A program made the translations under genes and the position numbers. Below the pieces are notes generated by a model. It ran no database searches, was not told the DNA's origin, and was given only the letters and a program-made list of their open reading frames with translations. From Evansella vedderi (GTDB taxonomy: Bacteria; Bacillota; Bacilli; Bacillales; Salisediminibacteriaceae), in NCBI RefSeq assembly GCF_030813435.1, contig NZ_JAUSUG010000015.1:80923-144922 (forward strand): DNA of 64,000 nucleotides, given 5' to 3'. Shown one piece after another: positions 18,133 through 28,215 of the stretch (position 1 is its first letter; the number at the start of each line of letters is the position of its first letter).

Positions 18133-18921
18133 TTAGCTAACTTTATGTTCGATTCGTAATTTATCCGCTACCATAGCAATAAATTCAGAATTCGTTGGTT
18201 TTGCTTTTGACACACTTACTGTATAGCCGAACATTTTGGAAATAGATTCTATATTCCCACGACTCCATGCTACTTCGATTGCATGACGAATTGCACGTTC
18301 TACACGACTTGCTGTTGTGTTATACTTCTTAGCAATGTCAGGATAAAGTACTTTTGTTATGGAACCTAATAACTCAATGTCATTATATACCATTGTAATT
18401 GCTTCTCTTAAATACATGTATCCTTTAATATGTGCAGGTACACCAATTTCATGGATAATACTCGTAATACTTGCATCTAAGTTCATTGGTTTATTTTCTC
18501 TTTTAACTTGAGGTGATGAATGCTGCGGTTTAATATAAACAGATGAATTCCCACTAATGTCACGAATTTTGTTCATCAATGTATCCATATCGAATGGTTT
18601 AAGAACATAATAAGAAGCCCCTAACTCCACCGCTTTTTTTGTAACATCTTCCTGCCCAAATGCCGTAAGCATAATAATATTAGGACGCCTTGTTAATTGA
18701 CGGGCATTTAATTTTTCTAATACTGCTAACCCATCTAAATGAGGCATTATAATATCTAGAATTAGAACGTCTGGTTCCTTTTCTTCAATAAGCTCTATGC
18801 ATTCTTGACCATTAAAAGCTTTTCCGACGACATCCATGTCATCTTGAGAATTGATATAATCCTCTAATAGCATAACTAGTTCACGATTATCATCTGCAAT
18901 ACATACTCTAACATTTTCCAC
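18133..18921 (-). CDS. spo0A: Sporulation master regulator Spo0A
   Basis: The 262-residue response regulator starts at a GTG 7 nt after GGGAGG, giving [15 protein letters not shown] as in B. subtilis. The receiver domain shows the acidic pair (ADD), phospho-acceptor Asp (LILDIIMPH), Thr (MLTAFG) and Lys (VLKPFD). A linker leads to the Spo0A DNA-binding domain ([16 protein letters not shown] to [13 protein letters not shown]). Phosphorylated Spo0A commits the cell to sporulation. The upstream region holds a sigma-H promoter overlapping a perfect 0A box. Confidence 0.97.
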   Translation of the reverse strand: MENVRVCIADDNRELVMLLEDYINSQDDMDVVGKAFNGQECIELIEEKEPDVLILDIIMPHLDGLAVLEKLNARQLTRRPNIIMLTAFGQEDVTKKAVELGASYYVLKPFDMDTLMNKIRDISGNSSVYIKPQHSSPQVKRENKPMNLDASITSIIHEIGVPAHIKGYMYLREAITMVYNDIELLGSITKVLYPDIAKKYNTTASRVERAIRHAIEVAWSRGNIESISKMFGYTVSVSKAKPTNSEFIAMVADKLRIEHKVS

Positions 18922-18960
18922 TGTTGTTCCTCCCAATCATTTTTAATGTCTCATAACAGG

Positions 18961-18988
18961 TATTCGACAAGGTGAAGTGTATTCCTTT
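18961..18988 (-). promoter_or_regulatory. Sigma-H promoter with overlapping 0A box upstream of spo0A
   Basis: On the minus strand AGGAATA (18980-18986) and CGAATA, 14 nt apart, match the sigma-H elements AGGAWWT/GAAT. The -10 region overlaps TGTCGAA (18963-18969), an exact Spo0A box. The next 0A box lies at 19095-19101 in the opposite orientation. This corresponds to the Ps promoter of B. subtilis, where Spo0A feeds back on itself. Confidence 0.8.
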
Positions 18989-19094
18989 TTATTTTTTGAT
19001 TTTTTCTTAAAAAACTTATATTTTCTCTTGTTTCTTTAGTTTTGCTCTCGATTTCGACCCTATTCGATCATTAACAACACACCCAAATTCCATT

Positions 19095-19101
19095 TGTCGA
19101 A
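19095..19101 (+). promoter_or_regulatory. Second 0A box upstream of spo0A
   Basis: An exact TGTCGAA heptamer lies 174 bp upstream of the spo0A start. The spacing and the neighbouring 0A box make autoregulatory binding plausible; chance occurrence of a 7-mer cannot be excluded. Confidence 0.55.
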
Positions 19102-19189
19102 AAATCTTTATTTCAATCTTACCATAGATTTATTTCTAATTATATAAAAAATTATTTTAATAAGGATTTACTACAAAATACAAATCCTG

Positions 19190-19320
19190 TGTTATCATTC
19201 GCTGCAACCCTCTCGCTTTCCGCGGGGATCTGACAAGCCTACTTGGTCCTTCGTCCCTACGGTGTCTCGTCTTGATTATTTAGGCGTAATTGGTCCGCCT
19301 GTAGTGTGTTCAATCTATTT
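19190..19320. repeat. Degenerate GC-rich repeat remnant between spo0A and spoIVB
   Basis: TCGCTTTCCGCGGGGATCTG and GGTCCGCCTGTAGTG resemble the central part of the long family A copy at 51.2 kb (GACGCTTTCCGCGGGC and CTACAGGCGGAC in inverted order). No terminal repeats are visible. The rest of the 423-bp spo0A-spoIVB gap contains the spo0A promoter and nothing else I can identify. Confidence 0.4.
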
Positions 19321-19359
19321 ATATTCGTACAAAAAACCATAAAAAAAGAAAGACGAGTA

Positions 19360-20649
19360 TTAACTCGCCTTTGCTTCCTGTTCTTCGTCGCTATATATCT
19401 CAATTCCAGCTTCCTGTAACATCCATTCAATATGGCATCCATATCCACTTGTTGGATCGTTTACAAATACATGGGTTACTGCACCAATAATACGATCATT
19501 TTGTATTATTGGGCTACCACTCATCCCTTGAACAATTCCACCAGTGGCTTCAATTAATTCAGGGTCAGTTACTTTGATTACCATTCCTTTTGTAGCAGGA
19601 AATTTTTGTTCTGTACTGCTAACTATCTCTATATCAAAACGCTTGACTTCATCACCGCTTACTACAGTTAATATTTCAGCAGGTCCTTCTTCCACTTGAT
19701 GGGAAAGACCGATTTCCATTGGTTTATTTATTTGTCCATTTGATAATTCGTCGTTTAGTGTTCCAAATATACCGAATGAACTATTTTTTTGTATATCGCC
19801 TAATACTTTGCGGTCACTTGAGAATCTTGCAAGCTTTTCACCTGGCTCACCTGTTAACCCCTTTTCAATGGAGGTTACTTTTGAACTTACAATTTCACCT
19901 TCATTTACTTCGATGGGCTGTCGTGTATCCATATCAGAAATAACGTGCCCTAATGCTCCATATTTCTTCGACTTTGGTTCATAAAATGTCAGTGTCCCCA
20001 CACCTGCTGCTGAATCCCGAATATATAAGCCTAAACGAAAGGTTTCGTCCCCTTTACCTTTTACTGGTTGTAGATCTTTCGTAAACAATTCACCGTTTCG
20101 TTTAATCTCGACTTTAATCGGTTTATTTTTCTCTCCGTATTCTTGTACAATAGGGTTTATATCATTCATTGCTTCGATCTTTACCCCATTCATCTTTGTA
20201 ATAGTATCTCCAACTTCAATGCCGGCTTTTTCACCAGGTGATACAGTCCCTTCTTTTGTATCCACTAAATGGTGCCCTACAACAAGAACCCCGTCTGTCT
20301 GAACACGTACTCCAATGGATTGACCTCCAGGTATTATTTTCAATTCTGGAAGTACAGAAACCTTCATCGATTTTAACGGGAATCCTCCAATGCCAAATTG
20401 TACTACACTTTCACTCGCTTTTTCCCCAATTAATTTTGAGCTTCCATTTTCACTCGTTATGGCAATTGCATCATCCTTTGCCATTGCAGGCATTGATAAT
20501 GGTACATTATATTCTTGTCCCTCAAATAGAACAAGATGACCTGGTACTTGCATATATTGTTGGAGCGGAGGATAAAATGCAGCGGAGAACAGTAACACAA
20601 GGAGAATAGTACCTAAGCATTTTTTTATTATATTTTTTCTCAAACCCAT
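19360..20649 (-). CDS. spoIVB: SpoIVB serine peptidase
   Basis: The 429-residue forespore peptidase is secreted into the space between the two sporulation membranes, where it cleaves SpoIVFA and so triggers pro-sigma-K processing. It has an N-terminal membrane anchor (~10-30), a PDZ domain (~118-195) and an S55 peptidase domain. The triad aligns as His235 (GALGH), Asp362 and Ser377 (GMSGSP), as in B. subtilis. The start follows GAGGAG. The recN-spoIVB-spo0A order is conserved in Bacillaceae. Confidence 0.97.
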   Translation of the reverse strand: MGLRKNIIKKCLGTILLVLLFSAAFYPPLQQYMQVPGHLVLFEGQEYNVPLSMPAMAKDDAIAITSENGSSKLIGEKASESVVQFGIGGFPLKSMKVSVLPELKIIPGGQSIGVRVQTDGVLVVGHHLVDTKEGTVSPGEKAGIEVGDTITKMNGVKIEAMNDINPIVQEYGEKNKPIKVEIKRNGELFTKDLQPVKGKGDETFRLGLYIRDSAAGVGTLTFYEPKSKKYGALGHVISDMDTRQPIEVNEGEIVSSKVTSIEKGLTGEPGEKLARFSSDRKVLGDIQKNSSFGIFGTLNDELSNGQINKPMEIGLSHQVEEGPAEILTVVSGDEVKRFDIEIVSSTEQKFPATKGMVIKVTDPELIEATGGIVQGMSGSPIIQNDRIIGAVTHVFVNDPTSGYGCHIEWMLQEAGIEIYSDEEQEAKAS

Positions 20650-20695
20650 TCACTCTCCTCGTTTCTAACCTACACCTCCACCATGGCTGTACTAC

Positions 20696-20726
20696 TAATT
20701 TTGCCTTGTCGTGGACGATTTATAAC
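20696..20726 (-). promoter_or_regulatory. Possible sigma-F promoter of spoIVB
   Basis: GTTATA and GGCAAAATTA, 15 nt apart on the minus strand, resemble the sigma-F elements GYATA and GGNRAYAMTW with two mismatches in the -10. Placed after the recN terminator, it fits forespore expression of spoIVB. Confidence 0.45.
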
Positions 20727-20734
20727 CATGTACA

Positions 20735-20766
20735 AAGAAAAAAGCTAACCTAAAATGGTTAGCTTT
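20735..20766 (-). terminator. Terminator of recN
   Basis: A perfect 10-bp stem AAAGCTAACC/GGTTAGCTTT is followed on the minus strand by TTTCTTTG, 16 nt after the recN stop. Confidence 0.85.
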
Positions 20767-20781
20767 TCATTGTGTAAGAAA

Positions 20782-22503
20782 TTATTGCTTCATTTTCCTT
20801 GCTTGGTCAAGTAGCTCCTGTGCATGTTTTCTTGTTAAATCGGTAATTTCAACCCCTGAAATCATACGGCTAATTTCTTCCATTTGTTCCTCTTTATTGA
20901 GAGCCCTAACTGAAGTAGCAACTCTCTCTCCATCATTTACTTTTGAAATAAATAAATGGGTGTCTGCCATAGCTGCAACTTGTGGTAAATGAGTAATACA
21001 AAGTACTTGAGATTTAGCTGATATTTGGTTTATTTTTTCAGCAATAGCTTGAGCTACCCGTCCACTGACCCCTGTATCCACTTCATCAAAAATGAGGGAG
21101 GTTACTCCTTCGTGGGAGGTTAAAATGGTTTTTAACGCTAAAATCATCCGGGATATTTCTCCGCCTGAAGCAACTTTTGCCAATGGCTTTAAAGGTTCAC
21201 CTTTATTAGTGGATACCATAAAGGATATAGAATGAAGACCTTTTCTTGAAATGGGAATTCTTTTTTTTACATTTAAAAGCTCTTCCACAGAAAAATGTTG
21301 TCCCTCAAACTCCACTTTAAATTCAGTATCCTTCATATACAAATTCTCTAATTCCTTTTGTATAGCCTTCTCGAGACGAATAGCTTCTCTTTTCCTTACT
21401 TCAGTTAAATGATTTCCTTCCACTAATAAATCTTCTGCAACTTCTCCCAGCTCATTAATCCATTGTTGCAACCGTTCATCACGGTTTTTTAAGGTATCTA
21501 ATTCATCCTCAATTTTGGAAGCATATTCTAAAATATCGTTTACAGTATCTCCGTATTTTCTTCTCAGCTGATTTATTTCACTCATTCTCGCTTCAATTTC
21601 ATTGATACGTTCAGGATCAAATTCAATTTTTTCATAGTAATCCCTTAAGGAAAAGGCTGCCTCTTCTAATAAATAATAGCAATTTGAAATATTTTCGTGA
21701 TGTGATCGAAGGCTTTCATCCATACTAGCTGCTTCTTCTATTTGATTCATGGCATGCATAATCCACTCAAGACCTTTTCCATCTCCGTAAAGTGCTTCAT
21801 ATGTGCCATGTACTGTTTTATATAAGTCTTCACTATAATCTAAACGTTTTTTCTCTTCGAATAACTGCTGATCTTCCTCTGGTTGAAGCTTAGCCTTTTC
21901 AATTTCTTCATACTGATATTGTATTAAATCTAAGCGCTGCATCATTTCATGTTCGTTTTCTGATATTTGCTTTAACATTTCTCTTTTTTTATTAAAAATA
22001 TCGTATAATTGCTCGTATTCAGATTTTACCCGTGTAATCGCTTTTTCTGCAAATCGATCTAAAAGCAGTTGATGCTTGTCCCCCTGAAGCAAATGTTGAT
22101 GTTCATGCTGACCATGGATATCCACTAAAAGCTGACCTACTTGCCTTAATACAGCTAATGTAACCAATTTCCCGTTTATACGGCATATACTTTTACCTTG
22201 TAGAGTTATTTCACGTTTTAGTAAAACAGTATCCTCTTCGGAAATTTCGATTTCAATATCTCTAAATAAATTATTAATTTCTTCAGTAGATTCTATTGAG
22301 AAAAGCCCTTCAATTTCTGCCCGTTTACTTCCATGCCGGACAAACTCAACCGATCCCCTTCCGCCAATGAGTTGTCCTATGGCATCAATGATAATGGATT
22401 TACCTGCACCAGTTTCACCTGTTAATACAGTTAAGCCTTTTTCAAAGGAAATTGTGGTATGATCAATAATTGCAAAATTACGGATTGAGAGCTCCATTAA
22501 CAA
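20782..22503 (-). CDS. recN: DNA repair protein RecN
   Basis: The 573-residue SMC-like ATPase acts early in double-strand break repair. The N-terminal Walker A (TGETGAGKSIIIDA), long coiled coils (~155-370) and C-terminal signature plus Walker B (ASGGEISRM, SLIFDEVDTG) are all present. The start is a TTG, giving MLMELSIRNFAII, which lines up with the B. subtilis N-terminus; a later ATG is 15 nt from the AAAGGA site. It follows ahrC by 29 bp. Confidence 0.96.
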   Translation of the reverse strand: MLMELSIRNFAIIDHTTISFEKGLTVLTGETGAGKSIIIDAIGQLIGGRGSVEFVRHGSKRAEIEGLFSIESTEEINNLFRDIEIEISEEDTVLLKREITLQGKSICRINGKLVTLAVLRQVGQLLVDIHGQHEHQHLLQGDKHQLLLDRFAEKAITRVKSEYEQLYDIFNKKREMLKQISENEHEMMQRLDLIQYQYEEIEKAKLQPEEDQQLFEEKKRLDYSEDLYKTVHGTYEALYGDGKGLEWIMHAMNQIEEAASMDESLRSHHENISNCYYLLEEAAFSLRDYYEKIEFDPERINEIEARMSEINQLRRKYGDTVNDILEYASKIEDELDTLKNRDERLQQWINELGEVAEDLLVEGNHLTEVRKREAIRLEKAIQKELENLYMKDTEFKVEFEGQHFSVEELLNVKKRIPISRKGLHSISFMVSTNKGEPLKPLAKVASGGEISRMILALKTILTSHEGVTSLIFDEVDTGVSGRVAQAIAEKINQISAKSQVLCITHLPQVAAMADTHLFISKVNDGERVATSVRALNKEEQMEEISRMISGVEITDLTRKHAQELLDQARKMKQ

Positions 22504-22532
22504 TTGCCATCACATCCTTTTACTAAAAAATA

Positions 22533-22982
22533 CTATAACATTTCAAGGAAGCGCTCACTGATTTCTTCTGTATTATGTTGTTCACGACAAATAATTAAAA
22601 TGGTATCATCACCACAGATGGTACCCATGATTTCATTCCAATCTAAATTATCAATCAATGCCCCAACAGCATTCGCATTCCCTGGGAGCGTTTTCATCAC
22701 GATTAAATTATTCGATTGGTCAATGGAAACAAAGCTGTCCATTAAGGCTCTTTTTAATTTTTGTAATGGGTTAAATCGTTGATCAGCAGGTAAGCTATAT
22801 TTATAGCGTCCATCCATCATTGGTACCTTTACTAAGTGAAGTTCTTTAATATCACGACTAACAGTAGCTTGAGTGACATTAAATCCACTATTACGGAGCT
22901 GGTCAACTAAATCATCTTGTGTTTCCACCTCTTGACTTGTAATTATTTCTCGAATTTTTATGTGACGTTGTCCTTTATTCAT
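22533..22982 (-). CDS. ahrC: Arginine repressor AhrC/ArgR
   Basis: The 149-residue regulator has a winged-helix N-terminus ([18 protein letters not shown]) and a C-terminal arginine-binding hexamerisation domain ([29 protein letters not shown]). It represses arginine biosynthesis and activates catabolism in bacilli. The ATG 8 nt after GGAGG was chosen; it gives the same [16 protein letters not shown] start and length as B. subtilis AhrC. Confidence 0.97.
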   Translation of the reverse strand: MNKGQRHIKIREIITSQEVETQDDLVDQLRNSGFNVTQATVSRDIKELHLVKVPMMDGRYKYSLPADQRFNPLQKLKRALMDSFVSIDQSNNLIVMKTLPGNANAVGALIDNLDWNEIMGTICGDDTILIICREQHNTEEISERFLEML

Positions 22983-23140
22983 TGATAATTCCTCCGTTTG
23001 TTCATCTATTAAAACAGCACTTATTAGCAAAACAGCCTATATAAAAAATTGTTCTTCTACCTCGTATCATATACGATTTCTTATATTTATACAATTATTG
23101 TACAAAAAAAGACGTATACTTTTGTCGAACTGCGGGGAAA

Positions 23141-23176
23141 GAAAAAAGGACACAGGATGTTACTCTGTGTCCTTTT
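23141..23176 (-). terminator. Terminator at the end of tlyA
   Basis: An 11-bp stem AAAGGACACAG/CTGTGTCCTTT overlaps the last codons of the gene and is followed on the minus strand by TTTTTTC. It would separate dxs-tlyA from ahrC-recN. Confidence 0.8.
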
Positions 23177-23981
23177 CCATATGGGCTTCTTGTACAATTA
23201 ACGGAATACTGTTCTTTAGTGGAACGTTTTCTTCAACATTTTCTTTTAATACTAAATGGAGTAAAAATTCGATATTCCCTTCACCACCTCTAATGGGAGA
23301 AGGAACGAGTCCTTTAATTGTATAACCACAGTTCTCAGAAAAGGTAATAATCGTATTTAGTACCTTTTCGTGAATCTTTGGATCCCTAACTATCCCTTTT
23401 TTTCCAACTTCTTCTCGTCCTGCTTCAAATTGAGGCTTCACCAAAGCTGAAACATGGCCGCCTTGTTTTAATATTCCTTTTAAAACAGGCAAGATGAGCT
23501 TTAGGGAAATAAAAGAGACATCGATAGTAGCAAAATCCGGTATTCCCTTTTGAAACTTGTCTGGAGTAACATGACGGAAATTTGTCCTTTCCATCACAAC
23601 TACTCGTTCATCCTGTCGAAGTTTCCATGCTAATTGGTTATAACCTACATCAAGAGCATATACCAGACTTGCCCCTTCTTGAAGGGCGCAATCTGTAAAT
23701 CCACCCGTTGAAGCCCCTATATCTAATACAATTCTATCTTTTAGGTTTAGTTGAAAAGCTTCAATTGCTCGAGCTAGCTTTAGTCCTCCGCGACTAACAT
23801 ATGGAATAACCTGACCTTTTACTTCTAAATTACTTTCCCTTTTTACTTTCATGCCAGGTTTATCTATTCGATCCCCATCAGCATATACTAAGCCTGCCAT
23901 TATCGTACGTTTAGCTTTTTCTCTAGTTTCCACTAGACCTTTTTCCACTAACAGCACATCTATACGTTCTTTTTTTTCCAT
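23160..23981 (-). CDS. yqxC: TlyA/YqxC-family rRNA methyltransferase (hemolysin-A-like)
   Basis: This 273-residue protein has an N-terminal S4 RNA-binding domain (RIDVLLVEKGLVETREKAKR) followed by an FtsJ-like SAM methyltransferase domain (LDIGASTGGFTDCALQEGA, FATIDVSFISL). TlyA proteins 2'-O-methylate ribosomal RNA; the exact target here is unknown. The ATG just after the dxs stop was chosen; the upstream alternative lies inside dxs. In B. subtilis the homologue sits in the same dxs-yqxC-ahrC-recN order. Confidence 0.92.
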   Translation of the reverse strand: MEKKERIDVLLVEKGLVETREKAKRTIMAGLVYADGDRIDKPGMKVKRESNLEVKGQVIPYVSRGGLKLARAIEAFQLNLKDRIVLDIGASTGGFTDCALQEGASLVYALDVGYNQLAWKLRQDERVVVMERTNFRHVTPDKFQKGIPDFATIDVSFISLKLILPVLKGILKQGGHVSALVKPQFEAGREEVGKKGIVRDPKIHEKVLNTIITFSENCGYTIKGLVPSPIRGGEGNIEFLLHLVLKENVEENVPLKNSIPLIVQEAHMEKDTE

Positions 23982-23985
23982 TGTA

Positions 23986-25875
23986 TTACGCTCGTTGTCT
24001 CTTTCTTGGTAAAATTTGATCCATACGTTGAATGACATGCTGTGAAGTTAAACCAATTTCCTCAAGGAGTTTTGTTACACTTCCGTGTTCAATAAAACGA
24101 TCTGGTATCCCCATTCTTTCCACTACCATTGAGTGAAATTGATTCTCATGAAAGTACTCAAGAACAGCACTTCCGAACCCACCTTGTAAAGCGGATTCCT
24201 CTAATGTCAAAATGGGTTTGTTTTGTAAAGCCAGCTGTGTGAGCATTTCTTCATCAAGTGGTTTTATAGACCTTGCATTCACTACTTCCACACGTACACC
24301 ATCTTTTTCTAAAACTTCCGCAGCTTCCATTGCTACAGGGATCATCGTTCCAAAGGTAAGGATTGTTGCATCATTCCCATTCTTTAATACTTCCCATTTA
24401 CCTAATGGCAATTGCTTTAATGTATCGTCCATTTTTATGCCATATCCATTCCCTCTTGGATAACGTACAGCAATTGGACCATCATCATAATTTACAGCAG
24501 TATAAATCATATGCTGAAGCTCATTTTCATCTTTTGGCATTAGGATTTTCATATTAGGTACATGTCTCAAGTAAGAGATGTCAAAAACTCCTTGGTGTGT
24601 TTCCCCGTCTGCACCTACAAGTCCAGAACGATCAATGGCAAAAAACACATTTAAATTTTGACGGCACACATCGTGTACTACTTGATCATATCCACGTTGT
24701 AAAAATGTAGAGTACACTGCAAAGACAGGCTTTAAACCTTGTGTCGCAAGTCCGGCTGCCATTGTTGTGGCATGCTGTTCTGCAATACCTACATCAAACA
24801 TGCGATCGGGAAATTCCTTAGCAAACAAATCTAATTTTGTTCCACCAGGCATAGCTGCGGTTAGGGCAACTACTCGCTTATCGTCACGAGCAATTTTCTT
24901 TAATGTTTCAGCAAAAATACCGCTGTAGCTAGGAGGACCTGGTTTCTTAACCACTTCACCAGATTCCATTTTATATGGACCTAATCCATGCCATGTTCCT
25001 TTTGCATCATTTTCAGCAGGGGCATACCCCTTCCCCTTTTTAGTAATGACATGTATTAAAACAGGGCCTTTTGTTTTCTTAGCATATTTCATATTAGTTG
25101 TTAAATCATCTAAGTCATGACCATCCACCGGTCCTAAATAGGTAAAACCCATTTCTTCAAAGAACATTCCTGATACAAGCAAGTATTTAAGACTATCTTT
25201 AACTCTTTCTGCCGTTGATGCTAGTCGTCCCCCAAATGCTGGAATACGTTTAATCAGCATTTCCAACTCTTCCTTGGCCTTTTGATACTTTCCTGCAGTT
25301 CGTAGTCTTCCAAGTACATTGTGAAGAGCCCCAACATTTGGAGCAATGGACATTTCATTATCATTTAAAACAACAATAAGATCCTTTTGCTCATGACCTA
25401 TGTGATTAAGCGCTTCCAAGGCCATACCTCCGGTCAAAGCACCATCTCCGATTATTGCAACAATATTTTCATCTGTTCCTTTAATATCTCTTGCAACAGC
25501 CATTCCCATTGCAGCAGAAAGAGACGTAGAGCTATGCCCCGTTTCCCATACATCATGTTCACTTTCAGAACGTTTAGGGAATCCACATAAACCCTTATAT
25601 TGCCTTAACTGATCAAATTGATCGGCACGTCCTGTTAAGATTTTATGGACATAGGCTTGATGTCCAACGTCCCAAAGAAATTTATCCTTTGGACTCTCAA
25701 ATAATTGGTGAAGAACTAAAGTCAGTTCCACTACACCTAAATTTGGTCCTAAGTGACCGCCAGTAACTGATAACTTTTCAATTAAGAAATGTCGGATTTC
25801 CTCTCCGAGGTCCTCCAGTTCTTTTTTTGAGCATTTCTTAAGAAATGTTGGGTCTTTAATGCGGTTTAAATCCAA
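23986..25875 (-). CDS. dxs: 1-deoxy-D-xylulose-5-phosphate synthase
   Basis: The 629-residue thiamine-diphosphate enzyme makes DXP from pyruvate and glyceraldehyde 3-phosphate, the first step of the MEP isoprenoid pathway. Motifs include [10 protein letters not shown], the ThDP motif [35 protein letters not shown] in the transketolase domain and a complete C-terminal domain. The start is a TTG after GAGGG. It lies 10 bp after oapA, so its expression may depend on the OLE/oapA transcript as well as the upstream operon. Confidence 0.96.
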   Translation of the reverse strand: MDLNRIKDPTFLKKCSKKELEDLGEEIRHFLIEKLSVTGGHLGPNLGVVELTLVLHQLFESPKDKFLWDVGHQAYVHKILTGRADQFDQLRQYKGLCGFPKRSESEHDVWETGHSSTSLSAAMGMAVARDIKGTDENIVAIIGDGALTGGMALEALNHIGHEQKDLIVVLNDNEMSIAPNVGALHNVLGRLRTAGKYQKAKEELEMLIKRIPAFGGRLASTAERVKDSLKYLLVSGMFFEEMGFTYLGPVDGHDLDDLTTNMKYAKKTKGPVLIHVITKKGKGYAPAENDAKGTWHGLGPYKMESGEVVKKPGPPSYSGIFAETLKKIARDDKRVVALTAAMPGGTKLDLFAKEFPDRMFDVGIAEQHATTMAAGLATQGLKPVFAVYSTFLQRGYDQVVHDVCRQNLNVFFAIDRSGLVGADGETHQGVFDISYLRHVPNMKILMPKDENELQHMIYTAVNYDDGPIAVRYPRGNGYGIKMDDTLKQLPLGKWEVLKNGNDATILTFGTMIPVAMEAAEVLEKDGVRVEVVNARSIKPLDEEMLTQLALQNKPILTLEESALQGGFGSAVLEYFHENQFHSMVVERMGIPDRFIEHGSVTKLLEEIGLTSQHVIQRMDQILPRKRQRA

Positions 25876-25884
25876 GAAAAACCC

Positions 25885-26499
25885 TCACTTTCTTTTAGAT
25901 TTCTTTTTTTCTTTCTTTTTACGTTTATTACCATTGAAAATGTTTATTTTCAATTTTACCTCTAAAAAGTAAAATAATCTACCCACTTGGAAAATGATTT
26001 GAGTCGAATATTGGATTGCTAGCGTTTTTCCAACGGATTTGCCCCCAACAGTAAGTGCTGCAACAATACTTGTAAACAAGACAGAAATAATGAATTGAAC
26101 GCTACTTCCTTCCTCGTAACCTAACTGCATGGAGAGACGAATAACAACATAAGCTGATGCTGTTCCACTAATTACCCCTGCAATATCCCCTATGACATCA
26201 TTACAAAAATTGGCAAAGCGGTCTGCATTCCTTGTAATTTGAACTGCTTGTTTCGCACCATACAATCTTTCTGCTGCCATAGCGTGAAAGGGTTTCTCAT
26301 TGGCAGCAGTCGCTGCAACCCCTATTGTATCAAATAATACCCCTATGAGGACAATTAAAAGTACAATAAACATACCTATTCCCCAAGATACGCCACTGAG
26401 GATAGACGTGGAAACAATAGCAAAAAGAGCCGCTAACACCAATGTGATAACGGCTACTATCAAACTCCATTGAAATGATTTCTTAAGAGACTCTTTCAT
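25885..26499 (-). CDS. oapA: OLE-associated membrane protein OapA
   Basis: This 204-residue polytopic membrane protein lies directly downstream of the OLE RNA and before dxs, the position that defines OapA (established for Bacillus halodurans). It has two N-terminal membrane helices (~12-60), the segment FDTIGVAATAANEKPFHAMA, two further membrane stretches (~105-160) and a very basic Lys-rich tail (KRKKKEKKKSKRK). The fold resembles the transmembrane part of CorB/CNNM magnesium transporters. Family knowledge: OapA binds OLE RNA and brings it to the membrane. No strong ribosome-binding site is visible. Confidence 0.88.
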   Translation of the reverse strand: MKESLKKSFQWSLIVAVITLVLAALFAIVSTSILSGVSWGIGMFIVLLIVLIGVLFDTIGVAATAANEKPFHAMAAERLYGAKQAVQITRNADRFANFCNDVIGDIAGVISGTASAYVVIRLSMQLGYEEGSSVQFIISVLFTSIVAALTVGGKSVGKTLAIQYSTQIIFQVGRLFYFLEVKLKINIFNGNKRKKKEKKKSKRK

Positions 26500-26537
26500 T
26501 TAGCATCAACGTTCCAATCATTTTTCATAGTATGTAT

Positions 26538-27119
26538 CCGAGTGGTCATTTAAAGAGTAAAAACTGCGTCTTAGGTCCAGTAGGTTTTCCCAGTTAAGTA
26601 CCTTAGCGTCGCCGCTATGGCGGTTTCCCTTTAAACCTAACTTGACGTTGTCGCCAGACGTCAGACTGGATTACCACTTAGCACGCACTATAATCCCCTT
26701 TAAATGTCCGATGTGGAACAGCCTAGGAGTTTTCCTCAACAGTTCTTTACCATTTTCTATCCTCTTTTGCAGAGCAGATTTCATATGAATGAGTGCAATT
26801 GTATACTACCTAGCATTCATAATCCCCTCATACTCCACTCAAGGCAGGCTACGCTGCTCACGAGTTCCCTAACTCGCAATGCAGGTTCATACCTTGCGCC
26901 ATAGCTTCTGCGGGAACAGTTGCCACAACGAAAGGCCTCCGCGGTTGCAGGGTCAACGCCCACATGCCTTTGTGGATCGCCCTACAGCCTTTACTCCCAG
27001 TTAAGACCCAAAGCTGGGCGCTTCAAGCCAAAACTAGGAACTTCATCGATGTGCCCTTTAGCGGATTTTTAGGCCCGCTTTCGAAAATGGAGAACTGACT
27101 AGAATACAGCACCACTCGG
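26538..27119 (-). ncRNA. ole: OLE RNA (ornate, large, extremophilic)
   Basis: A 582-nt non-coding RNA fills the gap between ispA and oapA, exactly where OLE RNA lies in extremophile bacilli. The ends pair perfectly: 5' CCGAGTGGT (27111-27119) with 3' ACCACTCGG (26538-26546). The body is GC-richer than its surroundings and full of local hairpins such as CCGCCATAGCGG and GACGTCTGGCGACAACGTC, with no long reading frame. Length is close to the ~600 nt typical of OLE. A strong promoter ends about 7 nt before the 5' stem. OLE forms a membrane RNP with OapA linked to stress tolerance (established). Assignment rests on context, size and structure, not on an alignment. Confidence 0.88.
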
Positions 27120-27128
27120 TATAACGAT

Positions 27129-27158
27129 ATTATAACATGAAAGGATTTCTTGAGACAA
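27129..27158 (-). promoter_or_regulatory. Sigma-A promoter of OLE RNA
   Basis: On the minus strand TTGTCT and an extended -10 (TGTTATAAT) are 18 nt apart. The predicted start, about 7 nt after the -10, falls at ~27122, immediately before the closing stem of the RNA. Confidence 0.75.
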
Positions 27159-27196
27159 CGAACAAGCTTTTCATCATAATCCAGAAATTAGAAAAA

Positions 27197-27315
27197 GCTG
27201 TTTTCTAAAAGAATTTGTTTTTCGTTATATATAATGTGGCTTGGAAAAGCTACAGGCAGACGCTTTCTGCTTCTCCAAGTTTTTCAAAAAAACTAAAAAG
27301 TTTACGAAAACTGCC
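27197..27315. repeat. Intergenic palindromic repeat, family A copy 3
   Basis: The left end AGCTGTTTTCTAAAAG and right end AGTTTACGAAAACTGCC are inverted repeats. The centre CTTGGAAAAGCTACAGGCAG and GCTTCTCCAAG also forms an inverted pair. It sits between ispA and the OLE promoter. Confidence 0.7.
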
Positions 27316-27327
27316 TTAAAAAACCTG

Positions 27328-28215
27328 TTACTTTGAACGATTTCCTATATAATCAGTTATTTCTACTAACAATGTATGATCCATACTTGTTTTATATAAG
27401 TATTTTTTTGCCTCCCGAAGATGAAAGGAAAGCTTTTCCTTTGCACCTTCTATCCCCAGCAGTTTCGGGTATGTATTTTTGTCATTCCCTACATCGCTGC
27501 CAACCGGTTTACCGATAACTGATTCATCCCCTTCCACATCTAAAATGTCATCCTTTATTTGAAAGGCTAGTCCTAGATGTAACGCAAAGTTTCGCAGGGC
27601 TTCTCTCTCATCCTCTGAAACTTCTGCTATTATTGCCCCTGCTTCAACAGATACTGCTAGTAATTCACCTGTTTTACGCCGATGGATTTCTTGAAGCTGA
27701 TCTGCATTTAATTCTCTTCCTTCTCCTTGCATATCTGCCACTTGTCCTCCAACCATTCCTGCAGGTCCAGCAGCTTGAGTTATTCTTTCAATAAGTTTTA
27801 CCTTTATTTCACTGGAGATCTTAAGAGAAGTAAGCAGCTGGAAACTATAGGTTAACAGCCCGTCCCCAGCTAATATTGCCATAGCATCACCAAAAACCTT
27901 GTGGTTTGTGGGTTTTCCCCTCCTTAAATCATCGTCATCCATAGCAGGCAAATCATCATGAATTAAGGAATAGGTATGAATCATTTCTATGGCACAAGCT
28001 GCTTCATATCCTATAGTTAACGGTTTTCCATAACCATATAATGTCGCTAATAACAGAATAGGTCTCACACGTTTTCCACCTGCATTTAGAGAATAAACCA
28101 TGGATTCCCTTAATACATTAGGGGCATCTTCACCAATATGATCAATAAAGGTCGGTAGTAGTGAATCCAATTGTTGTTTTTCTTGTTCTAAAAACTGATC
28201 AAAAGTTAAGCCCAT
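27328..28215 (-). CDS. ispA: Farnesyl/geranyl diphosphate synthase
   Basis: This 295-residue trans-prenyltransferase condenses isopentenyl diphosphate with allylic diphosphates to make FPP. The first Asp-rich motif DDLPAMDDDD is at residues 87-96, the second (FQIKDDILD) near 225, with GGKRVRP at 47-52. Its ATG overlaps the xseB stop (TAATG). It completes a pathway pair with dxs, the two being separated by OLE RNA and oapA. Confidence 0.95.
   Translation of the reverse strand: MGLTFDQFLEQEKQQLDSLLPTFIDHIGEDAPNVLRESMVYSLNAGGKRVRPILLLATLYGYGKPLTIGYEAACAIEMIHTYSLIHDDLPAMDDDDLRRGKPTNHKVFGDAMAILAGDGLLTYSFQLLTSLKISSEIKVKLIERITQAAGPAGMVGGQVADMQGEGRELNADQLQEIHRRKTGELLAVSVEAGAIIAEVSEDEREALRNFALHLGLAFQIKDDILDVEGDESVIGKPVGSDVGNDKNTYPKLLGIEGAKEKLSFHLREAKKYLYKTSMDHTLLVEITDYIGNRSK

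Noticed and set aside
26704..26904. Reading frame of ~66 codons on the plus strand inside the OLE region
   Set aside because: It lies antisense within the structured RNA, has no ribosome-binding site and no protein-like composition.
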